Counted from the stretch's first letter, positions 6,339 to 13,640 are shown. The stretch is DNA of 14,500 bases from an uncultured Opitutia bacterium (GCA_903882335.1 CAIRWP010000310.1:1-14500), one strand, 5' to 3'. Notes: generated from the letters alone by a model not told the origin. Translations and numbers: made by a program.

Positions 6339-7600
6339 TCGCGCACCAGCCGGCGCAGGATGGCGGCGGCCTCGTGCCCGTCGGCGCCGAAGCAGAAGTA
6401 GACGTCGGACCCCGAGTCGCGGCTGATCCCGACGCCATTGGAGAACTCCATCACGTCGAGGACCTTGCCCAGCTTGAAGTTAAAATTCTTCAGCGCGCCG
6501 TCGAAGACCACCCGCGAGGAGGTGAACAGCACGGTGCCGCTGTCGACCTGCATCATCTGATCCTCCGTCTGCCGGGCGACCTGGTAACTACCCGCGCGGT
6601 AACGCACCCCGAGGATCGAGCCGGTCGAGCCGACAAGGCCGCCGAAGCTGCGCCGCACGGTGACGCGCTTGTTCTGGATGAGGTCGACACGCCGGGACCA
6701 GTAGCAGACCTCGGCGCTACCCAGCACGAGGTCCGTGGCGACCGGCACGAGGTCGCCCCGGGCGACCTGCCAGCCGCGCTCGGCGAGCTCCAGCCGGGCG
6801 GCGAGTTCCGGGTGGTCGCGCGGGAGGTCCTGCCCCATCGCCAGGGCGAGCGTCCGGAGGCTGCGCGCCTGCGGCGGGGCGATCAGCTCGCGGCCTTCGT
6901 CGCGCTCCACGGCCGCCTGCACGGCCTGACCGAGATGGGCCCGCACGGCCTCCCGGACCAGCGCCGCCACCTCGCCGGCGGGCAAGGGCACCTGCTCCGA
7001 CAAGGCCGCGATCGACCGGGCCCGCTGGTCGGGCGGCACGTCGCGGGCGAGCGCCGTGGTCAGGCCGGCCCGGAAGTAGGCGGTGAAGGCCGACCGGTGC
7101 ATGGCCTGGGCCTGGGCGGTATCGTACCCGAAACTCCAGGCGAGCGCGGCGAGGTTCGCCTGCTCCTCGGGAGTGAAGACGCGGTCGGACAGGACGTCGC
7201 CCACCATGGCCTGATACCACGCGGCGAGCTCCTTGGCGCAGCGGGTGCGCACGTTCACGCCGGTGTCGGCCTCGATGCGGCGGAGCGCCTCCCCGTCGAC
7301 GGTCTCGCCGGCGGGCGTGGCGGCCAGCAGATCCCAGAAACGGGCGAGCCCGGCGGTGCGGTGCTCCCGGCCGAACATCCCGTCGAGCAGGTTGGGGGTG
7401 TCCGGCACCGGCCGGGGGAACGGCAGCCGGCGCCGCGTCGGCGCGAACTCCGCGAGCCGGCGCCAGGCCGCCATGCCCGGGGCCCAGTAGTGGTCCGTCG
7501 GCAGGAACTCGCCGGCGGCCAGCCGGGCCGGGACCTCGGTCGCGGGACAGGTCGCGAACTCGGCGCCGGCGCGGGCGACATGGACGACGAGGACGGACAT
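6326..7600 (-). CDS. GYF_2-type domain protein with C-terminal PH-like domain
   Basis: The first 50 or so residues match the bacterial GYF_2 pattern: a short strand start (VLVVHVARAG), then ARLAAGEFLPTDHYWAPGMAAWRRLAEF, with the hallmark G-x-L and GMxxW elements. A helical middle (about 120-280), rich in Ala/Leu/Arg, resembles TerB-like or other helical bundles but cannot be assigned. The last 127 residues look like a bacterial PH-type beta domain, with GTVLFTSSRVVFDG, KNFNFKLGKVLDVMEFSNGVGISR and YFCF, ending in a helix. No signal peptide or membrane segment is seen. ATG at 7600 is preferred over the in-frame ATG at 7621 because the GYF_2 domain begins right after it and AAGAG lies upstream. 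It follows the deacetylase gene by 45 bases, so co-transcription is likely. Function unknown; both recognisable domains suggest protein or lipid binding. Confidence 0.75.
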   Translation of the reverse strand: MSVLVVHVARAGAEFATCPATEVPARLAAGEFLPTDHYWAPGMAAWRRLAEFAPTRRRLPFPRPVPDTPNLLDGMFGREHRTAGLARFWDLLAATPAGETVDGEALRRIEADTGVNVRTRCAKELAAWYQAMVGDVLSDRVFTPEEQANLAALAWSFGYDTAQAQAMHRSAFTAYFRAGLTTALARDVPPDQRARSIAALSEQVPLPAGEVAALVREAVRAHLGQAVQAAVERDEGRELIAPPQARSLRTLALAMGQDLPRDHPELAARLELAERGWQVARGDLVPVATDLVLGSAEVCYWSRRVDLIQNKRVTVRRSFGGLVGSTGSILGVRYRAGSYQVARQTEDQMMQVDSGTVLFTSSRVVFDGALKNFNFKLGKVLDVMEFSNGVGISRDSGSDVYFCFGADGHEAAAILRRLVREAKG

Positions 7601-7645
7601 GAGTAATCTCTTAGAATCCACCCGGACGCAGGCAAGGGCGAAGCC

Positions 7646-8515
7646 TCAGTCCGCCGCGCAGGCCCGCACCGTCTCGAGGTGCAGCGCGGCGACCTGCGCC
7701 AACGTCAGCCCGCCCCAGCGGTAACCGCCCGCGAGCGCGAAGGCGATGGGGATGCCGCGCCCCCGGGCCCAACCGAAGACCAGCGCCTCGCGCCGGCGCA
7801 CGACCTCCGTCGTCAGTCCTTTCAGCCCGCCGGCCCGCTCATGGACGTCCATCCCGGCGTTGTAGAGCACGCAGCGCACCCCTTCGAGGGATCGGAGCGC
7901 CCGCGACACCGCGTCCAGGTAGGCGGCCGGGTCGGTGACCAGTTCGACGTGGTGGCGCGCCGGGGCGGTCGGCTCCCACTGGTCGTAGCCGTTCACGCTC
8001 ACATCGGCCAGGCGGACTTGCGGGTGCTCTCCGAGGATCTCGAAGGTGCCGCCACCGAAGTGGGCATCGAGATCGAGGATGCCGACCGAGGCGACGTCCC
8101 GGAGCGCGCGCAAGGCTCCCAGCGCGAGCCCGTTCAAGGTGCAGAAACCCTCCCCGGCGCCCCGGCGGGCATGGTGCAGGCCGCTGGAGAGGCTGCCGGA
8201 ACGTCCCGCCCGGAGCGCCTCGGCCACGGCATCGCGCATGCCGCCCGTCGAGGCGAGCAGGCTGCGCCGTAGCGCGGGCGTACGCGGCCCGGTCGGGAGC
8301 TCCCCGGGCCCCGCGGCGAAGACCGTCCGCAGGTAGCTGTCCTCGTGGACGGCGCGGAGCTCGGCGCGGGTCGCCGGCGCGGGCGCCACGAGCCGGACAG
8401 CCAACGCGGGGTCGGCGACGATCGCCGCGGCGACCTCGGCCGATTTGGTGACGGTCTCGAGCCCGGTCGCGAGGGCGTACTCGTCGCTGTAGTAGATGTT
8501 TACTGATGGGGACAC
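7646..8515 (-). CDS. Histone deacetylase-family (AcuC/HDAC-like) amidohydrolase
   Basis: Zinc-dependent enzymes of this family remove acetyl groups from lysines of proteins or from small amines such as acetylpolyamines. The active site is complete: GLHHARRG with His114 and His115, GFCTLNGLALGA (123-134), ILDLDAHFGGGT with Asp148 and the zinc ligands Asp150 and His152, YNAGMDVHE with the zinc ligand Asp223, and LAGGYRWGG with the transition-state Tyr265. The common HHGDGT here reads HFGGGT. At 289 residues it is a short single-domain form with no signal peptide, so cytoplasmic. The GTG start lies only six bases after a candidate -10 element, suggesting a leaderless message. The substrate cannot be read from sequence: candidates are acetylated proteins, acetylpolyamines or other N-acetyl compounds. 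Confidence 0.93.
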   Translation of the reverse strand: MSPSVNIYYSDEYALATGLETVTKSAEVAAAIVADPALAVRLVAPAPATRAELRAVHEDSYLRTVFAAGPGELPTGPRTPALRRSLLASTGGMRDAVAEALRAGRSGSLSSGLHHARRGAGEGFCTLNGLALGALRALRDVASVGILDLDAHFGGGTFEILGEHPQVRLADVSVNGYDQWEPTAPARHHVELVTDPAAYLDAVSRALRSLEGVRCVLYNAGMDVHERAGGLKGLTTEVVRRREALVFGWARGRGIPIAFALAGGYRWGGLTLAQVAALHLETVRACAAD

Positions 8516-8521
8516 GCGGGC

Positions 8522-8549
8522 AGTCTGCCGGCCCGCCGCCGCGGGTCAA
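8522..8549 (-). promoter_or_regulatory. Putative promoter of the deacetylase gene
   Basis: On the minus strand TTGACC (8549-8544) is followed after 16 bases by CAGACT (8527-8522). Transcription would be expected to start about 6-8 bases downstream, at or next to the GTG start codon at 8515. This matches the layout of the promoters proposed near 2921 and 12745. The sequence lies in the 54-base gap after the SGNH hydrolase gene. Confidence 0.5.
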
Positions 8550-8569
8550 ACCGCCGCCCTGTCATAGGC

Positions 8570-9412
8570 CTAGCGCGCGGTCGGCGGCAGGGCCGCGCGG
8601 ATCGCCGCCGCGACCTGGGCGCCCAGGAACTCATAGCCGGCGGCCGTGAAGTGCACATCGTTGGGATTCTGGAGGTCGGCCAGTCGCGGGGTGAGGGCGG
8701 CGAACAGGTCGTCCGTCGGGATGCCGTGCTTGCGCATGACCTCGGCCGCGAGCGCGTTCTTCTCGACGATCGACCGGGCGGTCTGTTTCTGCGCCGGGTT
8801 ATCCGGGATCGGCGTGGTGCTGGCCCAGACGAGCTTGGCGCCGGTCTTTTCCAGCCGGGCGACGATCGCCTCCAGCCGCTGCACATAGTCGGCCGCCGGC
8901 GTCCCGCGGTCGTGGATGCCGAAATTGAAGTGGATGACGTCCCACTTGCCGCCGCCCAGCCAGACCTCGAGGTTCTTCACGCCCGCCGCCGTCGGGCCGC
9001 AATTCGCAGGGGCGCGGTGGACGTTCGCGACGCCGGCGAGGGCCGCCCGGGTCGGCTGGGTATAGCCGCGTGAGACGGAGTCGCCGATGAGGAGGACGCG
9101 CGGCAGCTTCGGGTCGTCCTTCACGAAATCCCAGGCGGTCGACTTGCCGGCTACCTTGTCGCGCTTATGCGCCGGCAGGTAGAATCCGTTGCCGAGGTTC
9201 TCCTGGAGCACCTTCTCCCAAGCCTGCGCTTCGGGCGGGAGCTGGGCGACCAAGGCGAAGTACTTGGCGTCGATGGTCGCATCCTGCGCGGCTTTCTTCG
9301 CGGCGAGCTCCTTCGCCGCGGCCTCCTGCGCGTTCGTCGGCTCCGTCTTGGTCGGTTCGGGGGCGGCGACCGCCCAGGCGGCGGTCAGGCAAAGCAGGGC
9401 AAGCAGACGCAT
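8570..9412 (-). CDS. Secreted SGNH/GDSL-type hydrolase
   Basis: The product begins with a clear signal peptide (MRLLALLCLTAAWAVA, then APEP), followed by a charged Ala/Lys/Glu-rich stretch (about 18-50) and the SGNH domain. Visible blocks are LLIGDSVSRGY with nucleophile Ser112 (block I), NCGPTAAG with Asn138, FNFGIHD (163-168 region, replacing the usual GxND), and NDVHFTAAG with Asp252 and His254 (block V). Such enzymes are esterases or acetyl-ester hydrolases acting on carbohydrates or lipids; the export signal points to an envelope or extracellular substrate. An upstream in-frame ATG adds eight residues, but the start at 9412 gives a normal signal peptide and has GGAAGG at a good distance. 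It follows the transglutaminase-like gene by 62 bases on the same strand. Confidence 0.88.
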   Translation of the reverse strand: MRLLALLCLTAAWAVAAPEPTKTEPTNAQEAAAKELAAKKAAQDATIDAKYFALVAQLPPEAQAWEKVLQENLGNGFYLPAHKRDKVAGKSTAWDFVKDDPKLPRVLLIGDSVSRGYTQPTRAALAGVANVHRAPANCGPTAAGVKNLEVWLGGGKWDVIHFNFGIHDRGTPAADYVQRLEAIVARLEKTGAKLVWASTTPIPDNPAQKQTARSIVEKNALAAEVMRKHGIPTDDLFAALTPRLADLQNPNDVHFTAAGYEFLGAQVAAAIRAALPPTAR

Positions 9413-9474
9413 GCCGTCATCCTTCCGCGCGGCCATCGTCCCGCAAGCCAGGACTCAGGCGAGGACGCTTCCGC

Positions 9475-11097
9475 TCAACGCGCGCGCAGCTCGAGCTGCT
9501 TCAGGGCCAAACCCCGCTGCGAAGGCACCGTGAGCCGGAGCACCTGCGGACCCGCGGGAAGCTCAACCTCCACGGCCGGGGTGTCGGCCCAGAGGCCCTG
9601 CGAATTCGGGACCGCGAGGGTGGCCAACTTCTGTCCGCTGACCGCGAGGTCGATGGACTGGCTGGTGTTGGGCGTGGCCGTGCGGAGGACGATCAGGTAC
9701 TTGCCGGCACGGGTGACTTCCACCGGAAACTCGGCCCACGTATTCGGGGCGTTCTTCTCGAAATAGACCTGCCGACCGCCGTCGATGCTCTCATGGGACC
9801 GTGCCCCGCCGAGCTTGCTGAAACCCGCCGCCGGGAGGGTCGCCGCACCCGCCCCGACGACAACCGGCGCCGGCTTAGCCACCACCGGAGCGGCGGCCTT
9901 GGTCGGCGGTTCTTTCTCGGCCTCGGCCGCATTATCGCCCTCGCCGAAGACCACCTTGGCGCGACGCACCTCGGCCATCTGCGCGACCAGCAGGGCCTTC
10001 AAGGCCGCTTGGGCGGGGGCCGCCGGGGCGACCGCCGCGCCTAACCAGCGGGTGCGCTCGATCCGCGTGAACTCGGCGGCGCGGGAGCGGGCCGCGACGG
10101 CCTGCAGGAAATCCGGGCCGCTCAGGCCGTTGATCCGGGACTTCTCCCAGCCGGCGCCGTAATCGACCTTCCAGATGTTGCCAGGCTGCGGTTGGGTCTC
10201 GGGGAACGCCGTCTTGAACGCCACACAGGCGTGCCCGGGCTGCGCCACGCCGACGGCGGGGAGACCGAAAGCCTGGCAGACCATGACGCCCCACGAGGAA
10301 CGCGGGCCGCACTTGCCGCCGCCATCGAGCACATCCTTGTAATCGCCATAGGGGTGCGGGGAGTTGCCATACTTCACCTCGCTCACGGTCTTCACCACCA
10401 TCTCCTTGGCGCGCAGGTCCGGGCGCCACGTGTTCACCATCCGACGCGTCCACGCGAGGTCGGCGTCGGAGGCGGGCGAGGAGACGACCTGCATGTATTC
10501 CCAGACGGAGTGTCGCTCGAAGCTCGGGTAAAGTTCCTTCGCCAGGTAGGCCTGCTTGAAATGCTGGTAGCGTCCGAGCGGATCCGGCGGCGGGACCTGC
10601 TGCCCGGCGCCATGGTTGCCTTCACCCGGCGGCAGGAGAGCCGTCGCCATCGCCAAACGTAGCGGCACGCCGCGGCGCGAGTCCGGGTCCGCCTGCCAAA
10701 GCCGCGCCCAGCGGGCCAACGTCTCGGTCTTGACCGACCACTTATCCTCATCGCGCTGGTTCAAGCCCAGCGGCGTGGCGGCTTCGAGAAAAAGGTTCAA
10801 AGCCGCCGCGTCCTCCCAGAGCCACGCGAGGAAGGCGGCCGGCGATGCCTCCTGCCGGAAAGCCTGCAGCGCGGGGGCGCCGACCTTGCGCAGCAGCTGC
10901 TGGCGCGACAAAGCCAGGGCGACGTCCGGCGCGGCATCGAACTTCCGGAGGTCCGCGACGTCGGCGAAGCCGAAGCCGGCGGCGCGCGCGGTCAGCTGCG
11001 CCTGCAGCCGGACTTGTTCGGCCACCAGGTCGGGAGGCAAGCCGGCCCCGCCCAACGCGGCGGCCAGCAGGACGAGAAGCAGTGCGAGGGCTTTCAT
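9475..11097 (-). CDS. Secreted transglutaminase-like protein with C-terminal carbohydrate-binding-type domain
   Basis: A signal peptide (about 1-19) leads into a long helical region (20-235). A transglutaminase/cysteine-protease-like core follows: DGGGKCGPRSSWG with candidate nucleophile Cys263, AQPGHACVAF with His289, and WKVDYGAGW with Asp312, a Cys-His-Asp order typical of the fold. An Ala/Pro/Val-rich linker (about 385-425) leads to a beta-rich C-terminal domain (about 428-540), with WAEFPVEVTRAGKYLIVLRT and LPAGPQVLRLTV, the pattern of CBM6/CBM35-like jelly-roll modules. Together these suggest an exported enzyme acting on a glycan- or peptide-containing polymer, or anchored to one. The exact reaction is unknown. 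The start is 15 bases after the serine dehydratase stop and lacks a Shine-Dalgarno sequence, so it is probably expressed from the serine dehydratase transcript. Confidence 0.8.
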   Translation of the reverse strand: MKALALLLVLLAAALGGAGLPPDLVAEQVRLQAQLTARAAGFGFADVADLRKFDAAPDVALALSRQQLLRKVGAPALQAFRQEASPAAFLAWLWEDAAALNLFLEAATPLGLNQRDEDKWSVKTETLARWARLWQADPDSRRGVPLRLAMATALLPPGEGNHGAGQQVPPPDPLGRYQHFKQAYLAKELYPSFERHSVWEYMQVVSSPASDADLAWTRRMVNTWRPDLRAKEMVVKTVSEVKYGNSPHPYGDYKDVLDGGGKCGPRSSWGVMVCQAFGLPAVGVAQPGHACVAFKTAFPETQPQPGNIWKVDYGAGWEKSRINGLSGPDFLQAVAARSRAAEFTRIERTRWLGAAVAPAAPAQAALKALLVAQMAEVRRAKVVFGEGDNAAEAEKEPPTKAAAPVVAKPAPVVVGAGAATLPAAGFSKLGGARSHESIDGGRQVYFEKNAPNTWAEFPVEVTRAGKYLIVLRTATPNTSQSIDLAVSGQKLATLAVPNSQGLWADTPAVEVELPAGPQVLRLTVPSQRGLALKQLELRAR

Positions 11098-11112
11098 GGT
11101 AGGGTTAAGATT

Positions 11113-12696
11113 TCAGCCGCAACCACAGCCGCCGGAACCGCAGCCGCGGGCGGCGGCCAAGCGTTTCTCGATGGTACGGGAGGTCGGCGTATCGGACAGC
11201 CCGCCCAAGGCGGTGCAGCGATGTTCGCGAGGCATGCGTTCGGCGACGGCCTTGGCGGCGTCGACCACCTCGTCGAACGGGATGACCTGATCGAAACCGG
11301 CCAGCGCCATGTTCGCGCAGGCGAGCGCGTTGGTCGCGGCGAGCACGTTCTTGCCGAGACAGGGAGCCTCGACGCGGTTGGCGATCGGGTCGCAGATGAG
11401 GCCGAGCATGGACTGCAAGGCGAGCGAGGCCGCGGCGCAGGCCTGGGTCGCGGAGCCGCCAGCCAGGTCGACGAGCGCGGCGGCACCCATCGCGGCCGCC
11501 GAGCCGCCTTCCGCCTGGCAACCGCCGACCTCGGCGGCGAAGGTCCACCGCGTCGCGATGAAGGCGCCGATGACCCCGCTGGCCAGCAGGGCCTTGGCGG
11601 CGGTCTCATCGTCGAGTCCGCGCTCTTCCGCGACAGCGAGCACGATGCCCGGGAGGGCCGCGCAGGCACCGGCGGTCGGCATGGCGACGATGACGCCCAT
11701 GCTACTCTTCACCTCCATCAGGGCGGTCACGTAGAGGATGGCCCGGTTCAAGGGGTCGGCGGCGATCAAGCGACCGGACCGCATCGCCTGGGCGAAGGCC
11801 GGCGATTGGCTGCCAAGGACGCGGTCGGCATAGGTGGTGCCGGCGAGGCCCTGCTCGATGGAACGACGCAGGAGGCGCACCAACCCGACGGCCCGGGCGA
11901 GGACTTCGGACTCGGTCAGGCCGCCGCGTTCCTGCTCGTAACGCGCGGCGAGACGCCAGAGGGGCTCGGTCGCGGCTTCCGGGGTCGCCAGCATCTCGGC
12001 GCAGCTCCGGTAGGGCACGCGACTGCTCCGCACGGTGGGCACCGGCAGCACCGGACCGAGATGCCAGGCGCGGGCGATCCAGCCCGCCTGACGCCAAGCC
12101 GCCAGCGTGGCGGCCGGCAGGAAGCCGCGGCCGTGGACGGCCAGCAGCGAACGCCCGGCGGTGACGAACCAAGCGCTCCCCTCGTGATCGACGCGCAACA
12201 CCTCCTCGCGGAGGTCGTCGGGCGCCGCCTGCACCTCGAGCAACGTGACGTGCGCGTCGCCGTGGAGCGACACGTCGATGCCGTCGATCTCGACGACTTC
12301 CATCATGCCACCGCCGGTCGAGATGGCCCGGAGGAAATGGGTGGCCCGCGCGTTGCGCAGGGTCAGCCGGTAGGTGTTGGGATGCGGGTCGCCGACGTCG
12401 ACGGTCTCGAAACGGGCCAGCCCCCCGCCCTGCCGGAAAAGCGCGAGGGCATCCGGCAGCCGCTCGTCGTCGGCCTCCCAGCCCATGAGCCCGCCGAAGA
12501 GCCCCATGTCGGAGCCTTGGGTATCGTGGGTCGTCGGCAGCGAGCCGGCGCGATCGAACTCGACGAGCACCTCGGCGACCTCGCCGCCCATGAGGTCGCG
12601 GGCCAGACGGCCGATGCGCAGGGCCGCCGCGCAATGGGAACTGGACGGACCGCGCATGACGGGTCCGAGGACGTCGTTGAAGATACTTACTTCCAT
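11113..12696 (-). CDS. sdaA: L-serine dehydratase, iron-sulfur type, single chain
   Basis: The enzyme deaminates L-serine to pyruvate and ammonia using a [4Fe-4S] cluster. The beta-type domain is N-terminal (VMRGPSSSHCAAAL at 13-26, TQGSDMGLFGGLMG at 59-72), and the alpha-type catalytic domain occupies about 250-510. Cluster ligands by comparison with Legionella serine dehydratase are Cys393 (GGCQAEGG), Cys435 (GLICDP) and Cys446 (EAPC); their spacings of 42 and 11 match the spacings I recall for that enzyme. AGACAALPG (342-350) corresponds to the conserved PTNGSCG region. At 527 residues it is longer than E. coli SdaA (454), mostly through extra sequence between the domains and a Cys/Gly-rich tail (Cys519, Cys524, Cys526). 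The ATG at 12696 has no Shine-Dalgarno but sits 15 bases below a predicted transcription start. It leads an operon with the transglutaminase-like gene. Confidence 0.93.
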   Translation of the reverse strand: MEVSIFNDVLGPVMRGPSSSHCAAALRIGRLARDLMGGEVAEVLVEFDRAGSLPTTHDTQGSDMGLFGGLMGWEADDERLPDALALFRQGGGLARFETVDVGDPHPNTYRLTLRNARATHFLRAISTGGGMMEVVEIDGIDVSLHGDAHVTLLEVQAAPDDLREEVLRVDHEGSAWFVTAGRSLLAVHGRGFLPAATLAAWRQAGWIARAWHLGPVLPVPTVRSSRVPYRSCAEMLATPEAATEPLWRLAARYEQERGGLTESEVLARAVGLVRLLRRSIEQGLAGTTYADRVLGSQSPAFAQAMRSGRLIAADPLNRAILYVTALMEVKSSMGVIVAMPTAGACAALPGIVLAVAEERGLDDETAAKALLASGVIGAFIATRWTFAAEVGGCQAEGGSAAAMGAAALVDLAGGSATQACAAASLALQSMLGLICDPIANRVEAPCLGKNVLAATNALACANMALAGFDQVIPFDEVVDAAKAVAERMPREHRCTALGGLSDTPTSRTIEKRLAAARGCGSGGCGCG

Positions 12697-12710
12697 GCGC
12701 GGGGGCTCAC

Positions 12711-12730
12711 AGCTCGCAGGCTGGCGAGCT
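12711..12730. promoter_or_regulatory. Inverted repeat centred on the serine dehydratase -10 element
   Basis: AGCTCGC (12711-12717) and GCGAGCT (12724-12730) are perfect 7-bp inverted arms around the six bases AGGCTG (12718-12723), which read CAGCCT on the minus strand and are the proposed -10 hexamer. Such a dyad could be an operator for a dimeric repressor or an RNA hairpin at the transcript start. In GC-rich DNA a chance dyad is possible. Confidence 0.35.
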
Positions 12731-12745
12731 TCCGGGCGGGGTCAA
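12718..12745 (-). promoter_or_regulatory. Putative promoter of the serine dehydratase gene
   Basis: Minus-strand TTGACC (12745-12740), 16 bases, then CAGCCT (12723-12718) lies in the 78-base gap before the ATG at 12696. Expected transcription start is near 12711, leaving a leader of about 15 bases. It shares the layout of the two other promoters proposed in this window. Confidence 0.5.
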
Positions 12746-12774
12746 ACCACGAACCGCCAGAGGACCGGGCCAAC

Positions 12775-13626
12775 CTACTTGCCGACGCCGCTCAGGGGGT
12801 GCTCGGAGACCGCCTGCCAGGCGATTTCCTGTAGCAGGCGGTTAAGTTTCTCGGCCTCCGGAGCCTGGGCCAGCTGGGCGGGGACCGGCAGGCCGACCGG
12901 GCTGCGGCGGTAGATCGTCGCGAAGTGGCAGTAGGCGCAGAGCACCCGGATCTGCGGGCCCGGATGGCCGAGCACGTCGGTGAAGAGCTCGTTCTGGGTC
13001 TTGATGCCCGGCGCGGCGCCCTGGATCACCTTGGCGCGCAGGGCGAGCACGGCCTCGCCGCACGGCACCACCGCGATCTTGGCCGCGGGGAGTCGGCTGT
13101 TCAGCTCGCGGACATGCTGGTCGATCAGTTTGAAGTAAGGGTCGTGCTTGGCGCGTTGCTGCGCGACGGTGATCGCGTCGCGATCGATTGACTTGGGCTT
13201 CACCGGCTTGAGCCAGACTTCCGGATCCTCGAACGGCGCCCAGTTCTGCTGGAGGGTGAAGCGCAGCCGGGGATTATGCTCCAGCCCAAGGCGGACGAAG
13301 TTTTCGATGCCGGGGTCGGGGAGGAACGTCGGCGCCATCGTGAAGAGGTCGGCCCGGCCAGCGAGGAGCACCGGCTTGGCCTTGTTCCGCTCGGGCGGGA
13401 GGTTCCAGTGCTGGATCACCATGGAGCCGCCGATCGAGGAGATCGCGAGCTGCTCATGCCCTTGGATCCCCACGGCCTTCGCCATCTCGGCCACCAGCGG
13501 CGGCATCCACACGTGGAAACTGTGCCCGGCCGTGAGGACCTTCAGGCCGACGGGCGGGGGCGCGACGACCTCGCCGCGGGCGACGAGGCAGGCGACCGAG
13601 GCGAGGAGGAGGCGAAGCAGCCGCAC
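12775..13626 (-). CDS. Secreted SGNH-hydrolase-like protein
   Basis: After a signal peptide (about 1-18, LLRLLLASVACLVARG) the mature protein opens with KVLTAGHSFHVWMPPLV, where GHS takes the place of the GDS nucleophile motif of SGNH hydrolases. SIGGSMVIQHW follows as a likely oxyanion-hole Gly block, and near the C terminus DVLGHP and YCHFATIYRRSPVGL resemble the catalytic His region and following helix of this planctomycete/verrucomicrobial-style family. This suggests an exported esterase-like enzyme, with activity unproven. The start is uncertain. GTG at 13626, 14 bases after the upstream stop, gives a compact signal peptide; GTG at 13659 would add 11 residues including SRRF and overlap the sialate O-acetylesterase gene. 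Neither has a good ribosome binding site. It is probably co-transcribed with that gene. Confidence 0.78.
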   Translation of the reverse strand: MRLLRLLLASVACLVARGEVVAPPPVGLKVLTAGHSFHVWMPPLVAEMAKAVGIQGHEQLAISSIGGSMVIQHWNLPPERNKAKPVLLAGRADLFTMAPTFLPDPGIENFVRLGLEHNPRLRFTLQQNWAPFEDPEVWLKPVKPKSIDRDAITVAQQRAKHDPYFKLIDQHVRELNSRLPAAKIAVVPCGEAVLALRAKVIQGAAPGIKTQNELFTDVLGHPGPQIRVLCAYCHFATIYRRSPVGLPVPAQLAQAPEAEKLNRLLQEIAWQAVSEHPLSGVGK

Positions 13627-13640
13627 AGGGAAACGCCGGC

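Noticed and set aside
6224..7606. A 460-codon plus-strand frame opposite the GYF_2-type gene
   Set aside because: Low-complexity Gly/Arg/Glu-rich product with no start context, overlapping the 106-aa gene in another frame. The minus-strand frame shows GYF_2 and PH-like patterns.
8565..8572. The 8-base palindrome TAGGCCTA at the end of the SGNH hydrolase gene as a regulatory site
   Set aside because: It is short, contains the stop codon, and palindromes of this length are common by chance.
12711..12730. The dyad near the serine dehydratase start as a terminator for the upstream SGNH-like gene
   Set aside because: It has no T-tract and lies below a candidate -35/-10 pair, with the -10 in its centre, so a promoter-associated role is more likely.
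11014..12834. A 606-codon open frame on the plus strand opposite serine dehydratase
   Set aside because: No recognisable domain, Gly/Arg/His-rich low-complexity product; the minus-strand gene has clear motifs and conserved Cys spacing.
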